Below are positions 34,571-43,152 of a stretch of 64,000 bases of DNA, in pieces. Source of the DNA: DASSSY01 sp035708205 (lineage in GTDB: Bacteria > Bacteroidota > Bacteroidia > Chitinophagales > Chitinophagaceae); assembly GCA_035708205.1 (NCBI GenBank), contig DASSSY010000006.1, positions 124,001-188,000 of the forward strand, read 5' to 3'. A program made the position numbers and the translations under genes. Under the pieces are notes generated by a model. That model saw only the letters and a program-made list of their open reading frames with translations, was not told the DNA's origin and ran no database searches. The stretch's first letter is position 1. Every line of letters begins with the position of its first letter.

Positions 34571-35092
34571 ATGCCATTATTCAGGTTTCGCATATCTTGG
34601 GAGGATGACGACAATATCTATCGGGACATTATTTTAAAATCCGGGCAGACGTTTGCTGTTTTTCAGGAAGCGATTTTGAAATCTTTTGAATTTACCAAAT
34701 CTGCCCCGGCTTCATTTTTTGAAAGTAATGAACGTTGGCTTGCCGGCCGTGAAATTTCCTCTGAAGTGACGAGTAATAAGAAAGGCGCTCCCGCGTTGTC
34801 ATCCGTAAAAACACCGGTATCTGCATTGGTCAATCAACCTGAAAAGCGTTTTATTTTCCGGTACTATTCCGGCAAGGAATGGCATTTCTGCATCACTTTG
34901 ATCGCCTTGACCAGCGACGGAGATGAAAGCCAGGCCTACCCGCTTTTGGTAAAGTCGGAAGGCCTGGCGCCTCATAAAACTTCCGGCGCTGAGGTACCCC
35001 TGAGCGAAGGGCTGGCTGATACCAACGACCAGTTTGATCTCCGCCAGGAGGATATGGATGAACAGGGTTTTAGCGAGGATGACGGTATTTGA
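34571..35092 (+). CDS. pRiA4b ORF-3-like (IS1096 passenger TnpR-type) protein
   Basis: About 173 residues. MPLFRFRISWEDDDNIYRDIILKS, then QTFAVFQEAILKSFEF and KRFIFRYYSGKEWHFCITL, matches the pRiA4b ORF-3-like domain, often annotated as IS1096 element passenger TnpR family. The biochemical role is unknown. In Bacteroidota it appears as a stable chromosomal gene, and here no insertion-sequence ends or transposase surround it. A low-complexity acidic tail (QEDMDEQGFSEDDGI) follows. miaA starts 69 bp downstream. Confidence 0.75.
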   Translation: MPLFRFRISWEDDDNIYRDIILKSGQTFAVFQEAILKSFEFTKSAPASFFESNERWLAGREISSEVTSNKKGAPALSSVKTPVSALVNQPEKRFIFRYYSGKEWHFCITLIALTSDGDESQAYPLLVKSEGLAPHKTSGAEVPLSEGLADTNDQFDLRQEDMDEQGFSEDDGI

Positions 35093-35161
35093 TTATAGAT
35101 TATAATGATATGTGAATGGCGGGAAAGCGCTTTTTTCATAACCGGCCACAAATGAATCGAT

Positions 35162-36091
35162 ATGCGGAATAGCGCAGAACCCTTGGTTATTGTCATTGCC
35201 GGCCCTACCGGGTCCGGTAAAACGGCGCTTTCGCTCAGGCTGGCCGAACATCTACGGACTGTAATTATTTCCGCCGATTCCCGCCAGTGCTACCGGGAGA
35301 TGACGATTGGTACGGCCAAGCCCCCGGCGGAAGACCTGGCATTAATAACGCATTATTTTATTAATAGTCATTCCATACATCATCCGGCCACCGCTTTTGA
35401 TTTTGAACGGTATGCCCTGGATAAATTAGAGCATATTTTCCAGGCGAGAAACACAGCTATTGTCTGCGGCGGTACGGGCCTGTATATTCAGGCACTTTGC
35501 GAAGGATTGAATGAAATGCCCCAGGTGGATGAATCCATAGAAAAGGCGGTCAACAGCGCTTATCTGGAAAATGGGCGTGAATGGCTGAAAGAAGCGGTGG
35601 CGACCGAAGACCCCGAATTTTATGCTCAGGCGGAAATCGAAAATCCTGCCCGTTTATTGCGGGCTTTAGCCTTCCGTAGAAGTACCGGCCGGTCAATCGT
35701 TCATTTTCAAACAGGTACCAGTAAAAAACGGTCGTTTAAAATATTGAAGATTACGCTTGCCCTGGATCGCCAAGCGCTTTACCGGCACATTAATCAGCGG
35801 GTGGATAAAATGATGGCGGCGGGCTTGCTTGAAGAAGCCGCGGCATTATATCCCCAGCGCCATTTAAAGGCTCTGAACACGGTAGGCTATGTCGAGTTGT
35901 TTGATTATTTTGATGGACACTATAGCTTGGAAAAGGCTGTTGACCTGATTAAGCAACATAGCCGGAATTACGCCAAACGCCAGTTGACATGGTTTCGAAA
36001 AGACAAAAGCTTTCATTGGCTTGCACCCGATGATTATTCAGGTATTTTAAGGTTAATTGAAAGTGAAGCCGGTTGTGGAGGCCAGGCGTAA
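35162..36091 (+). CDS. miaA: tRNA dimethylallyltransferase MiaA
   Basis: Transfers a dimethylallyl group to A37 of tRNAs that read codons starting with U. 309 residues with the Walker A loop GPTGSGKTALS, the substrate motif ISADSRQCYREMTIGTAKP, CGGTGLYIQALCEG and the C-terminal KRQLTWFRKD. ATG 35162 is supported by family length. It lies downstream of the pRiA4b-like gene and upstream of a tRNA gene. Confidence 0.95.
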   Translation: MRNSAEPLVIVIAGPTGSGKTALSLRLAEHLRTVIISADSRQCYREMTIGTAKPPAEDLALITHYFINSHSIHHPATAFDFERYALDKLEHIFQARNTAIVCGGTGLYIQALCEGLNEMPQVDESIEKAVNSAYLENGREWLKEAVATEDPEFYAQAEIENPARLLRALAFRRSTGRSIVHFQTGTSKKRSFKILKITLALDRQALYRHINQRVDKMMAAGLLEEAAALYPQRHLKALNTVGYVELFDYFDGHYSLEKAVDLIKQHSRNYAKRQLTWFRKDKSFHWLAPDDYSGILRLIESEAGCGGQA

Positions 36092-36209
36092 AGACCTTAC
36101 CGGCATTTTCACGTCTTTTGAATAGGAAGACCATAAATTTTAGCTTCGAAGATCGGATCGACTTGGTGAAACAGGTTAAAATTTACCCGTGTAAGTTCAA
36201 AAAAGGTAT

Positions 36210-36217
36210 TAACTTTG
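36210..36217 (+). promoter_or_regulatory. Bacteroidota -7 box (TAACTTTG) of tRNA-Pro
   Basis: TAACTTTG matches TAnnTTTG 18 nt before the tRNA 5' end. Confidence 0.6.
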
Positions 36218-36235
36218 CGTTTCTTTACGGGAGTA

Positions 36236-36309
36236 CGGGATGTAGCGCAGCCCGGTAGCGCGCTTCGTTCGGGACGAAGAGGCCGCTGGTTCGAATCCAG
36301 TCATCCCGA
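36236..36309 (+). tRNA. tRNA-Pro (anticodon CGG)
   Basis: Cloverleaf: acceptor arms CGGGATG / CATCCCG (7 bp), anticodon stem cttcg / cgaag around the loop ttCGGga giving anticodon CGG, and T arm ctgg-ttcgaat-ccag. The discriminator base is A, and CCA is not encoded. Confidence 0.95.
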
Positions 36310-36319
36310 CAGATACAGG

Positions 36320-36347
36320 AAACCCTGGCGTGTAAGCCGGGGTTTTT
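36320..36347 (+). terminator. Terminator of tRNA-Pro
   Basis: aaaccctggc (36320-36329) pairs with gccggggttt (36336-36345) with one wobble, followed by a T tract, 11 nt after the tRNA. Confidence 0.85.
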
Positions 36348-36673
36348 CTTTGGAGAAATCCGTCTGTGTTAGCATTTTTGAAGCTTTGATTTCTTTTTAT
36401 AAAGGACACATTTGTTGCCGAACTATTGGAAAAGGTTACGATGATCAAAAGTTTATGATTGATTCATCCGTAAATAATCGCAATTATACCATTTCGACAA
36501 TTATATGGGATCACGGTAGTCGTTGTCTTCCGACAGCTCGTTTGATGAGGGCACCAGCCGAAGGTGCTGATTTTCGATAGAGTGATAAAAAAGCCATTGT
36601 GTCAAATAAATATCCAAACGATATAGTTCTATACCACCTCGAATTACATAGCCTGGTTGTAAACCATTATCTG
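36348..36673. other. Intergenic region between tRNA-Pro and egtB
   Basis: About 330 bp with no supported gene. Open frames crossing the tRNA are artefacts of the tRNA sequence. Confidence 0.6.
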
Positions 36674-37837
36674 TCAGGCAGATTTATTTTGCGCCAGCCG
36701 GATACCGGTGTATTGCCATCTTAGATGCGGATGGAAGAAATTACGATAGCTTGGCCGGCTATGCTCTGGAGGCGTAACACCTGAAGCCCCGCGAAGCACC
36801 ATCTGATTGATCATAAATTTGCCGTTATATTCTCCTATGGGGCCGGCGGCTCTGGTATATCCCGGATAAGGAAGATAGGCGCTTCCGGTCCATTCCCACC
36901 TTTTACCCCATTCAAACAAATGACAGGCGGCTTCCCATTCAAATTCCGTCGGCAATCGCATTCCTTTCCAGGCCGCAAAGGCGGAAGCCTCGTAATAGCT
37001 GACATGAGCCACCGGGTCGTTTAATGTCACCGGGTGAATTCCGGATGAATTATAGTGATGCCATTGATTATCTATCCAATGCCAGTATAATGGCGCACTG
37101 ATGTCATTATTCTTGATCCAGTCCAATCCCTCTGCATGCCAGTATTGGTGCTTGCGATACCCGCCGTCATCGATAAACTCAAGATATTGGCCATTAGTGA
37201 TCAGGCCCTTTGCTATTTTAAATGACGGAAGAAAGACAGCATGCCGCCCCAATTCATTATCGAAGCAAAAACCTTTGCCCTTAAAGCCAATATTATACAT
37301 ACCTTCTTTAACGACAATAAATTCATCAGAAGGCAAGCTTGCTTCAGCAGGATTTGCTATTTCGTCATAAGTTGGAAAAAGAGGATTGTGCCCTAAAATA
37401 TATTTGATGTCAGTTGCTAATAGTTCCTGGTGTTGTTCTTCATGGTTAAGGCCTAAAGTGGTCAGCAATTCTATTTCGTTACTAACGGGGGTATTAAGTA
37501 ATTCTTCCATCGCATCGTCCACATGTTGACGGTATTGATAGATTTCTTCGACCGTTGGCCGGCTTAAATTACCACGGTCCGTCCTTATAACACGTGCGCC
37601 GAAGCTTTCATAATAGCTGTTAAAGACGAACGGATATGAAGGGTTAAAACAGGTATAGCCCCGCAGGTGAGGTAATAAAATAAATGTTTCAAAAAACCAC
37701 GAGGTATGCCCGAGATGCCATTTGGGCGGGCTGACATCTACTACCGGCTGGACGACATAGTCTTCAGTTTTCAGCGTCGAGCAAATGGCTTCAGTTCTCT
37801 TACGGACGCTTTGGTATTTTTCTCTAATGTCTGTCAT
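36674..37837 (-). CDS. egtB: EgtB-like nonheme-iron sulfoxide synthase
   Basis: In ergothioneine synthesis EgtB joins a thiol donor to hercynine (trimethyl-histidine) with O2, making a sulfoxide. 387 residues: a DinB-like N-terminal domain with the iron-binding His residues His44 (WHLGHTSW), His132 and His136 (NHEEQHQELL), and a C-terminal FGE-sulfatase-like domain (FKIAKGLITNGQYLEFI, HVSYYEASAFAAWKGMRLPTEFEWEAA, RPSYRNFF). It overlaps the upstream flavoenzyme gene by 4 nt (ATGA), implying translational coupling. EgtA, EgtC and EgtE homologues are absent nearby, so the donor is uncertain; direct use of cysteine is possible. Confidence 0.85.
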   Translation of the reverse strand: MTDIREKYQSVRKRTEAICSTLKTEDYVVQPVVDVSPPKWHLGHTSWFFETFILLPHLRGYTCFNPSYPFVFNSYYESFGARVIRTDRGNLSRPTVEEIYQYRQHVDDAMEELLNTPVSNEIELLTTLGLNHEEQHQELLATDIKYILGHNPLFPTYDEIANPAEASLPSDEFIVVKEGMYNIGFKGKGFCFDNELGRHAVFLPSFKIAKGLITNGQYLEFIDDGGYRKHQYWHAEGLDWIKNNDISAPLYWHWIDNQWHHYNSSGIHPVTLNDPVAHVSYYEASAFAAWKGMRLPTEFEWEAACHLFEWGKRWEWTGSAYLPYPGYTRAAGPIGEYNGKFMINQMVLRGASGVTPPEHSRPSYRNFFHPHLRWQYTGIRLAQNKSA

Positions 37838-39237
37838 GATACACCTCCCGGTTTTAAATTTTGTGGGCTGAAAAGATTATTGATAGCTTCGGCATAGGTG
37901 GGATGAGCAAACATGGTATCCCGTAATTGATCATACGTAATACCGCCCATCATGGCAACCTGTAATAAAGACATTAACTCGCCGCCACCCGCACATATAA
38001 CAGCGACGCCTAAAACTTTCCTTGTTTTATTGTCTACTATAGCCTTTAAAAATCCGGTTGTTTCTCCCGATTCAACTGCCCGGGCAATATGGGAAACTTC
38101 CATCTTTGCTACAGAAAAATCCAGGCCCGTTTTAACAGCTTCCTTTTCAGTGAGGCCAATTCTTCCAAGCTCGGGATCTGTAAAGAGACAATACGGAATT
38201 AACCGGTTGCGTATAGATAAGGTCTTTTGGCCAAATAGCTGGTCGGATACTACAAGGTAGTCGTGATAAGAGACATGAGTGAACGCGGGGCCGCCTTTTA
38301 CGTCGCCAAGTGCATAAATACCGGCTTCCGTTGTTTCCAGATATTCATTAACAGCAATAAATCTTTTTTCATCAACCTGAATACCGGCTTTGGCTAAATC
38401 CAGGTCCTCGGTATTTGGCACTGTACCCGCAGCGATCAAAAGGTGACTGCCTGATAGCGTAATTGATTTTCCAGTAGTCAAAACCTCTATATTAACCGAC
38501 TCATTAGTATTTGCCTGCACGCGCTTTATCGTGGCGCCGGTAATAATTTTTACACCTTCCGCTTCAAGAATTTGTCGAACCGCTATTCCTACATCACCGT
38601 CCTCTTTCGGTAATAACGCGGCAGATTGCTCTATTATAGTAATAAGGCTGCCCATTCGCCGGTAAATCTGTGCGAACTCAAGGGCAATGTAACCACCGCC
38701 AATAATTACTAAATGTTTTGGCAGGTCATCAAGTTCCAAAAGGGTTTTCGATGTCAGGAACGGAACGGATGACAATCCCTCAATATCGGGAACCCGGGCT
38801 CGTGTTCCCGTATTGATAAATATCAGCTCTGCAGTTATGGATTTATAACCGGAATTTTCAAATTGAACCCGTATTTCCTTATGTCCTGAGAAGCTGCCTT
38901 TTCCATAAAAAAGGGTAATGTTAGGATCCTTAATCAATGAACTTTCCAGTCCTTCCCGGAAACCGGCCACCACTTTATTCTTCCGCCGATCAATCAAATC
39001 ATAGCGCAATCCTTGCTTTTCCCGTGTAATGCCGTATTTCCCTGCTTTATGAGCCTGAGCAATAATTTTTGCCGTGCCGACCAGTGTTTTGGTAGGCGTA
39101 CAGCCATAATTAATGCAGGTGCCGCCGATATATGCCGATTCTAATAGCGCCACATGCCTTCCTTCCTTAGACAGCTTTTTGGCCAGCGGATTGCCCGCCT
39201 GACCTGAGCCTATAATGATCGCATCAAATTTTTCCAT
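37834..39237 (-). CDS. FAD-dependent disulfide oxidoreductase in the egt-like operon
   Basis: 467-residue class I pyridine nucleotide-disulfide oxidoreductase, related to the mercuric reductase/dihydrolipoamide dehydrogenase group. It has the FAD loop IIGSGQAGNPLA, redox disulfide Cys41/Cys46 (GGTCINYGCTPTK), NAD(P) loop IGGGYIALEFAQ, the second FAD motif GIYALGDVKGG and the C-terminal His-Glu dyad motif FAHPTYAEAINN. The His and both Cys residues are present, so it should reduce a disulfide or similar acceptor. Its place between an EgtD-like and an EgtB-like gene (11-nt gap and 4-nt overlap) suggests it acts on the product of that pathway; that is inference. Confidence 0.85.
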   Translation of the reverse strand: MEKFDAIIIGSGQAGNPLAKKLSKEGRHVALLESAYIGGTCINYGCTPTKTLVGTAKIIAQAHKAGKYGITREKQGLRYDLIDRRKNKVVAGFREGLESSLIKDPNITLFYGKGSFSGHKEIRVQFENSGYKSITAELIFINTGTRARVPDIEGLSSVPFLTSKTLLELDDLPKHLVIIGGGYIALEFAQIYRRMGSLITIIEQSAALLPKEDGDVGIAVRQILEAEGVKIITGATIKRVQANTNESVNIEVLTTGKSITLSGSHLLIAAGTVPNTEDLDLAKAGIQVDEKRFIAVNEYLETTEAGIYALGDVKGGPAFTHVSYHDYLVVSDQLFGQKTLSIRNRLIPYCLFTDPELGRIGLTEKEAVKTGLDFSVAKMEVSHIARAVESGETTGFLKAIVDNKTRKVLGVAVICAGGGELMSLLQVAMMGGITYDQLRDTMFAHPTYAEAINNLFSPQNLKPGGVS

Positions 39238-39248
39238 TCCTTCTTAAT

Positions 39249-40229
39249 TTAAATAGCCGTCCAAATAGCATCCATAAACCATGATTGGGTATCCAAGAGC
39301 TCCGCAGAATGGACGAATCCATTATCGGCCGCCATTTGGTAAATTTGCTTCTTTGAATACTTCTGCGATATCTCCGTCCATATACTTTCGTTTTTTTCAA
39401 AAGGGATGTCTGTACCGGGAAAATGAACAACCATGTCCCTTAAACAAACCAGGAAGCTTTTTGCGGCTCCGGATAGAGGATCATAGCTACAATAATGATC
39501 GAACTGGCCGATGTCAAAATCCGCTGATAATTCCCGGTTGATCCTGGTCAACAGGTTCAGGTTAAATGCCCTGGTAAGCCCCTCCGCATCATCATACGCC
39601 CGCCTGATAACGGCAGGATGCTTAACGAGATCAAATCCGATAATACATTGATCACCCGGCTGTAAATATCCGCGCAGTTTCTCACAGAATTTGCTGCCTT
39701 CTTCTGTCGTCATGTTACCGATATTACCGCCTAGGCACATCACAATTTTGCGCGTTCTACTTATTTGGCAATGTGATGCTAATTTATCTAAATACTCGCC
39801 CGTCAAGCCATTAAATCGTAACCCCGGAACCTCCGCAGGCAGAAATATCTGTAGCTCATTGATTATATTTTCAGATATATCAATGGGTATGTATTGAAAA
39901 GATGCATTTGCGGACATAAGAGCCCGTAACAAATGTATTGACTTTGCACAATTGCCTGGTCCCAGTTCAATTAATTCAAAATGAAGGCCCTGAACGAATA
40001 AATGGCCAACGATTTCTTTGGCATGACGGCTAAAAATCTCCAATTCGCATCGGGTAAGATAATAATCAGGAGATTGCATAATCGCTTGAAAAAGGCGATC
40101 TCCGTTTTTGTCATAGAAATATTTTGAAGATAGTCTTTTGGACGATTGGCGGAGCCCGTGAATAACGTCCGAATAAAAATCCTGACTTCCTGTTTTGAAA
40201 TTGAGTTTATCGATATTGGTTGGCCTCAT
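39249..40229 (-). CDS. egtD: EgtD-like SAM methyltransferase
   Basis: 326-residue homologue of the histidine N-alpha-methyltransferase that makes hercynine from L-histidine. Family motifs are KYFYDKNGDRLFQAI, SPDYYLTRCELEI, LIELGPGNCAKSIHLL, LGGNIGNMTTEE, GFDLVKHPAVIRRAYDDAEGLTRAFNLN and NRELSADFD. The Asn that binds the substrate (Asn172) and the Tyr residues are kept. The family Glu-Met pair that recognises the imidazole appears to be Lys257-Ser258 here (SGAAKSFLV), so the substrate may not be histidine. First gene of the operon with the flavoenzyme and EgtB-like gene. Confidence 0.82.
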   Translation of the reverse strand: MRPTNIDKLNFKTGSQDFYSDVIHGLRQSSKRLSSKYFYDKNGDRLFQAIMQSPDYYLTRCELEIFSRHAKEIVGHLFVQGLHFELIELGPGNCAKSIHLLRALMSANASFQYIPIDISENIINELQIFLPAEVPGLRFNGLTGEYLDKLASHCQISRTRKIVMCLGGNIGNMTTEEGSKFCEKLRGYLQPGDQCIIGFDLVKHPAVIRRAYDDAEGLTRAFNLNLLTRINRELSADFDIGQFDHYCSYDPLSGAAKSFLVCLRDMVVHFPGTDIPFEKNESIWTEISQKYSKKQIYQMAADNGFVHSAELLDTQSWFMDAIWTAI

Positions 40230-40609
40230 GCTGTCATACGTTAAAGAAGATGAATTAGAAAGGTTGAATGGCTCTCTAAAAAATTACCCGGATTGATGTT
40301 CATTAAAATAATCCAAACAAGTTATCACAAAAAACTTATATCCTGACCAGGCTGACCGAACTTTCACAAAACAATATCAAGGTAATTGCTATGCCAGTAT
40401 CTGCCTTCTATTTTGGTCCGGATGCCACCTTCGCCGGAAATTGTTTCGATGCCTTCCGGTCAGGTAGCCATTCGGTACGATCGTTGATGCAGCATCTTTA
40501 CATCGCCGGCATTTCGTCGTTCAAGAGCTTTCCGGGTGAAAGCGACTGCAATCTCATCATATACTTTTTTAGCAATCACGTTCGGTTTTTCTCCGCTTGC
40601 GTAATGAAG
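40230..40609. other. Intergenic region between egtD-like and SDR genes
   Basis: About 380 bp. Short frames exist on both strands but none resembles a known protein. A frame on the minus strand is interrupted by stops and may be a decayed gene. I found no TAnnTTTG box in the expected place for the egtD-like operon. Confidence 0.45.
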
Positions 40610-41392
40610 TTATACGGATGGAACGTTTGCCGGTTCCCTATCCTTCTTTATTTTATAAATGCTGTTGGCCTGCTGGGTGCAGGTAACGGTTAGGTCGTTG
40701 ATACAGACATGTTCCGGCAAGCCCACACAATAATCAACGATATCAGCAATATCTCCGGCTGCGAGGGGAATAAAGCCTTCATATACCTCCCCGGCTTTCT
40801 GGGCATCTCCTTTATAACGCACTATGGAAAATTCCGTTTCAGCCATGCCCGGATTGACAGAAGTGACTTTTATATGGTGCGGCAGCAAATCTATGCGCAT
40901 GGTCTGGGATAAAGCATCTACTGCGAATTTCGTAGCGCAATACACATTGCCGTTCTGGTACACCATTTTGCCTGCTGTTGATCCGATATTGACGATATGC
41001 CCTCCTTGCTGCGCGACCATCATGGGTACAATAGCCCTGGTCATATAGAGCAGCCCTTTGACATTGGTATCGATCATAGTGTCCCAGTCGTCAGGATCGC
41101 CTTCATCCAGTGTCGTACTTCCCAGGGCAAGGCCCGCATTATTGATCAGGACGTCCACTCTTGCCCAGCGTTGTGCTACTTCTTTCTGGAAAGCTTCCAC
41201 TTCTTTTCTGCTGCGGACATCAAAGGCAGAAACATGCACTTCACAAGATTCGGCCAATACTTTTTTTAAAGATGCCAAGCGCTCTGCGCGGCGACCGGTC
41301 AGCCAAAGGGTATAGCCTTTTAGAGCGAACTTTTCAGCAATAGCCTTGCCGAACCCCGAAGTGGCGCCGGTAATAATGATATTTTTCACCAT
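40610..41392 (-). CDS. SDR family NADP-dependent oxidoreductase (YdfG-like)
   Basis: 260-residue classical short-chain dehydrogenase. The cofactor loop is TGATSGFGKAIA, then NNAGLALG, catalytic Ser in IVNIGSTAGKM and the Tyr-Lys pair in VYCATKFAV. It resembles the 3-hydroxy acid/serine dehydrogenases of the YdfG group; the exact substrate is not known. Divergent from the PolX gene with about 80 bp between them. Confidence 0.88.
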   Translation of the reverse strand: MVKNIIITGATSGFGKAIAEKFALKGYTLWLTGRRAERLASLKKVLAESCEVHVSAFDVRSRKEVEAFQKEVAQRWARVDVLINNAGLALGSTTLDEGDPDDWDTMIDTNVKGLLYMTRAIVPMMVAQQGGHIVNIGSTAGKMVYQNGNVYCATKFAVDALSQTMRIDLLPHHIKVTSVNPGMAETEFSIVRYKGDAQKAGEVYEGFIPLAAGDIADIVDYCVGLPEHVCINDLTVTCTQQANSIYKIKKDREPANVPSV

Positions 41393-41462
41393 GAAATTTA
41401 TGATTATTGACTTTGCAAGCTACAAAAAAATAGGAAAAGAAATTATCTGGCAGCATATATCC

Positions 41463-41470
41463 TAAATTTG
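41463..41470 (+). promoter_or_regulatory. Bacteroidota -7 box (TAAATTTG) of the PolX gene
   Basis: TAAATTTG matches TAnnTTTG and ends five bases before ATG 41476, so the PolX mRNA may be leaderless or nearly so. Confidence 0.45.
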
Positions 41471-41475
41471 CGTTC

Positions 41476-43146
41476 ATGTCCAATAAAGAAATAGCGGCCA
41501 TCTTTAGCCTTTTGGCCAAACTGATGGAATTGCACGGCGATAATGGTTTTAAGGCTAAGGCATACAGCACGGCCGCTTTTAGGATCAGTAAGCTGGGCAA
41601 GCCCCTGGCAGAAACAGATATCCAGTCCTTGTCTATTCCCGGCCTTGGAGAGGCTATTTTACAAAAAATACAGGTTGTACTGCAAACCGGGGAATTGCCG
41701 CTGCTTCAGGAATACATTGGCAAAACTCCTGCGGGCGTGGTGGATATGCTGGCTGTTAAGGGCATTGGTCCCAAGAAAATAGCTTTATTATGGCACGAGC
41801 TGGGTATCGAATCAATTGGCGAGCTGGCTTATGCCTGCGCTGAGAATCGGTTGATTGCACTGAGAGGTTTTGGTGAGAAAACCCAGGCCGCTGTTTTGGA
41901 AAACATCCGTTTTATTCAGAAAAATGAAGGGCATTTTCTATTCGCCGAACTGGAAGCGCAGGCGGAAAGCTTAACCCAACAGCTTCAAACGGCTTTTCCC
42001 GGCCGCGAAACCCATATTACAGGCGCGTTCAGAAGGCAATTACCGGTGTTGGACAGGCTGGAATGGCTGACAGAAATCGGCAAACCGGATTTGATTAGTT
42101 GGTTAAAAGGTTTTGCGTTTTCCTCGTTTCAGGAATCTGAAAACAGGCTGGAGGTACAATCTGACCATTTGCCTAAACTTATCTTTTACTTTTCAAAAGA
42201 GAAACAGTTCGCACGCTTATTGTTTGAAACCACCAATACCGAGGAATTCCGGCAAGCTTTTCTTGAAGATTATATGCTTCCCGAATCTGTGGAAAAGGAG
42301 GAAGATATTTTCAGCCGGAACAAGTTGCCGTTTATCATTCCTGCTTTACGGGAAAATGCGCAATCTTTGGCACTGGCAAAAGCTCAGGGGTTGCCGCAGG
42401 TCATTCAGCCGGCGGACATTCGGGGGATCATCCACAGTCATTCGCAGTATAGTGACGGCCTGCATTCTCTGGAAGACATGGCGGTTGCTGCGAAAAACAA
42501 AGGTTACGAATATCTGGTCATCAGCGATCATTCGCAAACTGCCGTTTACGCCAATGGGTTAAAGCCTGAACGCATCATCGCCCAGCATGCGGAAATTGAC
42601 CAACTGAACAGCCGGTTGGCGCCTTTCCGTATTTTTAAAGGCATTGAATCGGATATTTTGGGCGATGGCAGTTTGGATTATGATCCGGATGTTTTGAATA
42701 ATTTTGAAGTAATTATTGCTTCGATACACAGCAATTTGAAGATGGATGAGGAAAAAGCTATGCAGCGGCTGATCCGTGCGGTGGAAAATCCTTATACCAC
42801 TATTCTCGGCCATCCGACCGGGCGTTTGCTATTGTCCCGTCCCGGCTATCCGGTGCAGCATAAAAAATTGATTGACGCCTGCATAGCCAATAAGGTAATT
42901 ATCGAGATCAATGCCCATCCCCGGCGGTTGGATTTAGACTGGTCGTGGATTCCTTATGCTCTGGAAAAAGGTGCTTTGTTGTCCGTTGATCCGGATGCGC
43001 ACGCCATAGATGGCATGGGCCTGGTTAAATACGGTGTCCTGGCGGCTCAAAAAGGTGGCCTCAGGGCCGCGGATAATCTGAGCTCTAAAACAAGAGCGGA
43101 ATTGATCGATTTTCTGGCCGTGAGAAAAACTGAACGCGGGGAGTAA
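41476..43146 (+). CDS. polX: PolX-type protein, PHP nuclease with a degenerate polymerase domain
   Basis: 556 residues. An N-terminal helix-hairpin-helix region (LSIPGLGEAILQKIQ, MLAVKGIGPKKIALL) and a family-X polymerase core are followed by a C-terminal PHP domain. The PHP metal residues are intact: HSHSQYSDG, ISDHSQ, GIESDIL, IHSN, HPTGR and DPDAH. In the palm, the expected GSxRRGxxxxGDxDxL is TGAFRRQLPVLDRLEWL, so the two catalytic Asp become Arg and Glu. The third Asp motif and the TGSxxHN motif are also missing. Expect a nuclease/phosphoesterase role, with no polymerisation. Single-gene unit. Confidence 0.85.
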   Translation: MSNKEIAAIFSLLAKLMELHGDNGFKAKAYSTAAFRISKLGKPLAETDIQSLSIPGLGEAILQKIQVVLQTGELPLLQEYIGKTPAGVVDMLAVKGIGPKKIALLWHELGIESIGELAYACAENRLIALRGFGEKTQAAVLENIRFIQKNEGHFLFAELEAQAESLTQQLQTAFPGRETHITGAFRRQLPVLDRLEWLTEIGKPDLISWLKGFAFSSFQESENRLEVQSDHLPKLIFYFSKEKQFARLLFETTNTEEFRQAFLEDYMLPESVEKEEDIFSRNKLPFIIPALRENAQSLALAKAQGLPQVIQPADIRGIIHSHSQYSDGLHSLEDMAVAAKNKGYEYLVISDHSQTAVYANGLKPERIIAQHAEIDQLNSRLAPFRIFKGIESDILGDGSLDYDPDVLNNFEVIIASIHSNLKMDEEKAMQRLIRAVENPYTTILGHPTGRLLLSRPGYPVQHKKLIDACIANKVIIEINAHPRRLDLDWSWIPYALEKGALLSVDPDAHAIDGMGLVKYGVLAAQKGGLRAADNLSSKTRAELIDFLAVRKTERGE

Positions 43147-43152
43147 AGGGCT

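Noticed and set aside
34571..35092. Possible mobile element, because of the IS1096 passenger-type name
   Set aside because: No transposase, inverted ends or target duplication; the domain is common as a stable chromosomal gene.
36209..36448. Minus-strand frame with VGMTGFEPAASSSRTKRATG
   Set aside because: Also the reverse translation of the tRNA-Pro gene, a common false gene call.
36215..36580. Plus-strand reading frame beginning MRFFTGVRDVAQPGSALRSG
   Set aside because: It is the translation of the tRNA-Pro gene; VAQPGSALRSG-type peptides are a known annotation artefact.
40391..40693. Plus-strand 100-residue frame beginning MPVSAFYFGPDATF
   Set aside because: It runs into the SDR gene on the opposite strand and resembles nothing; likely noise.
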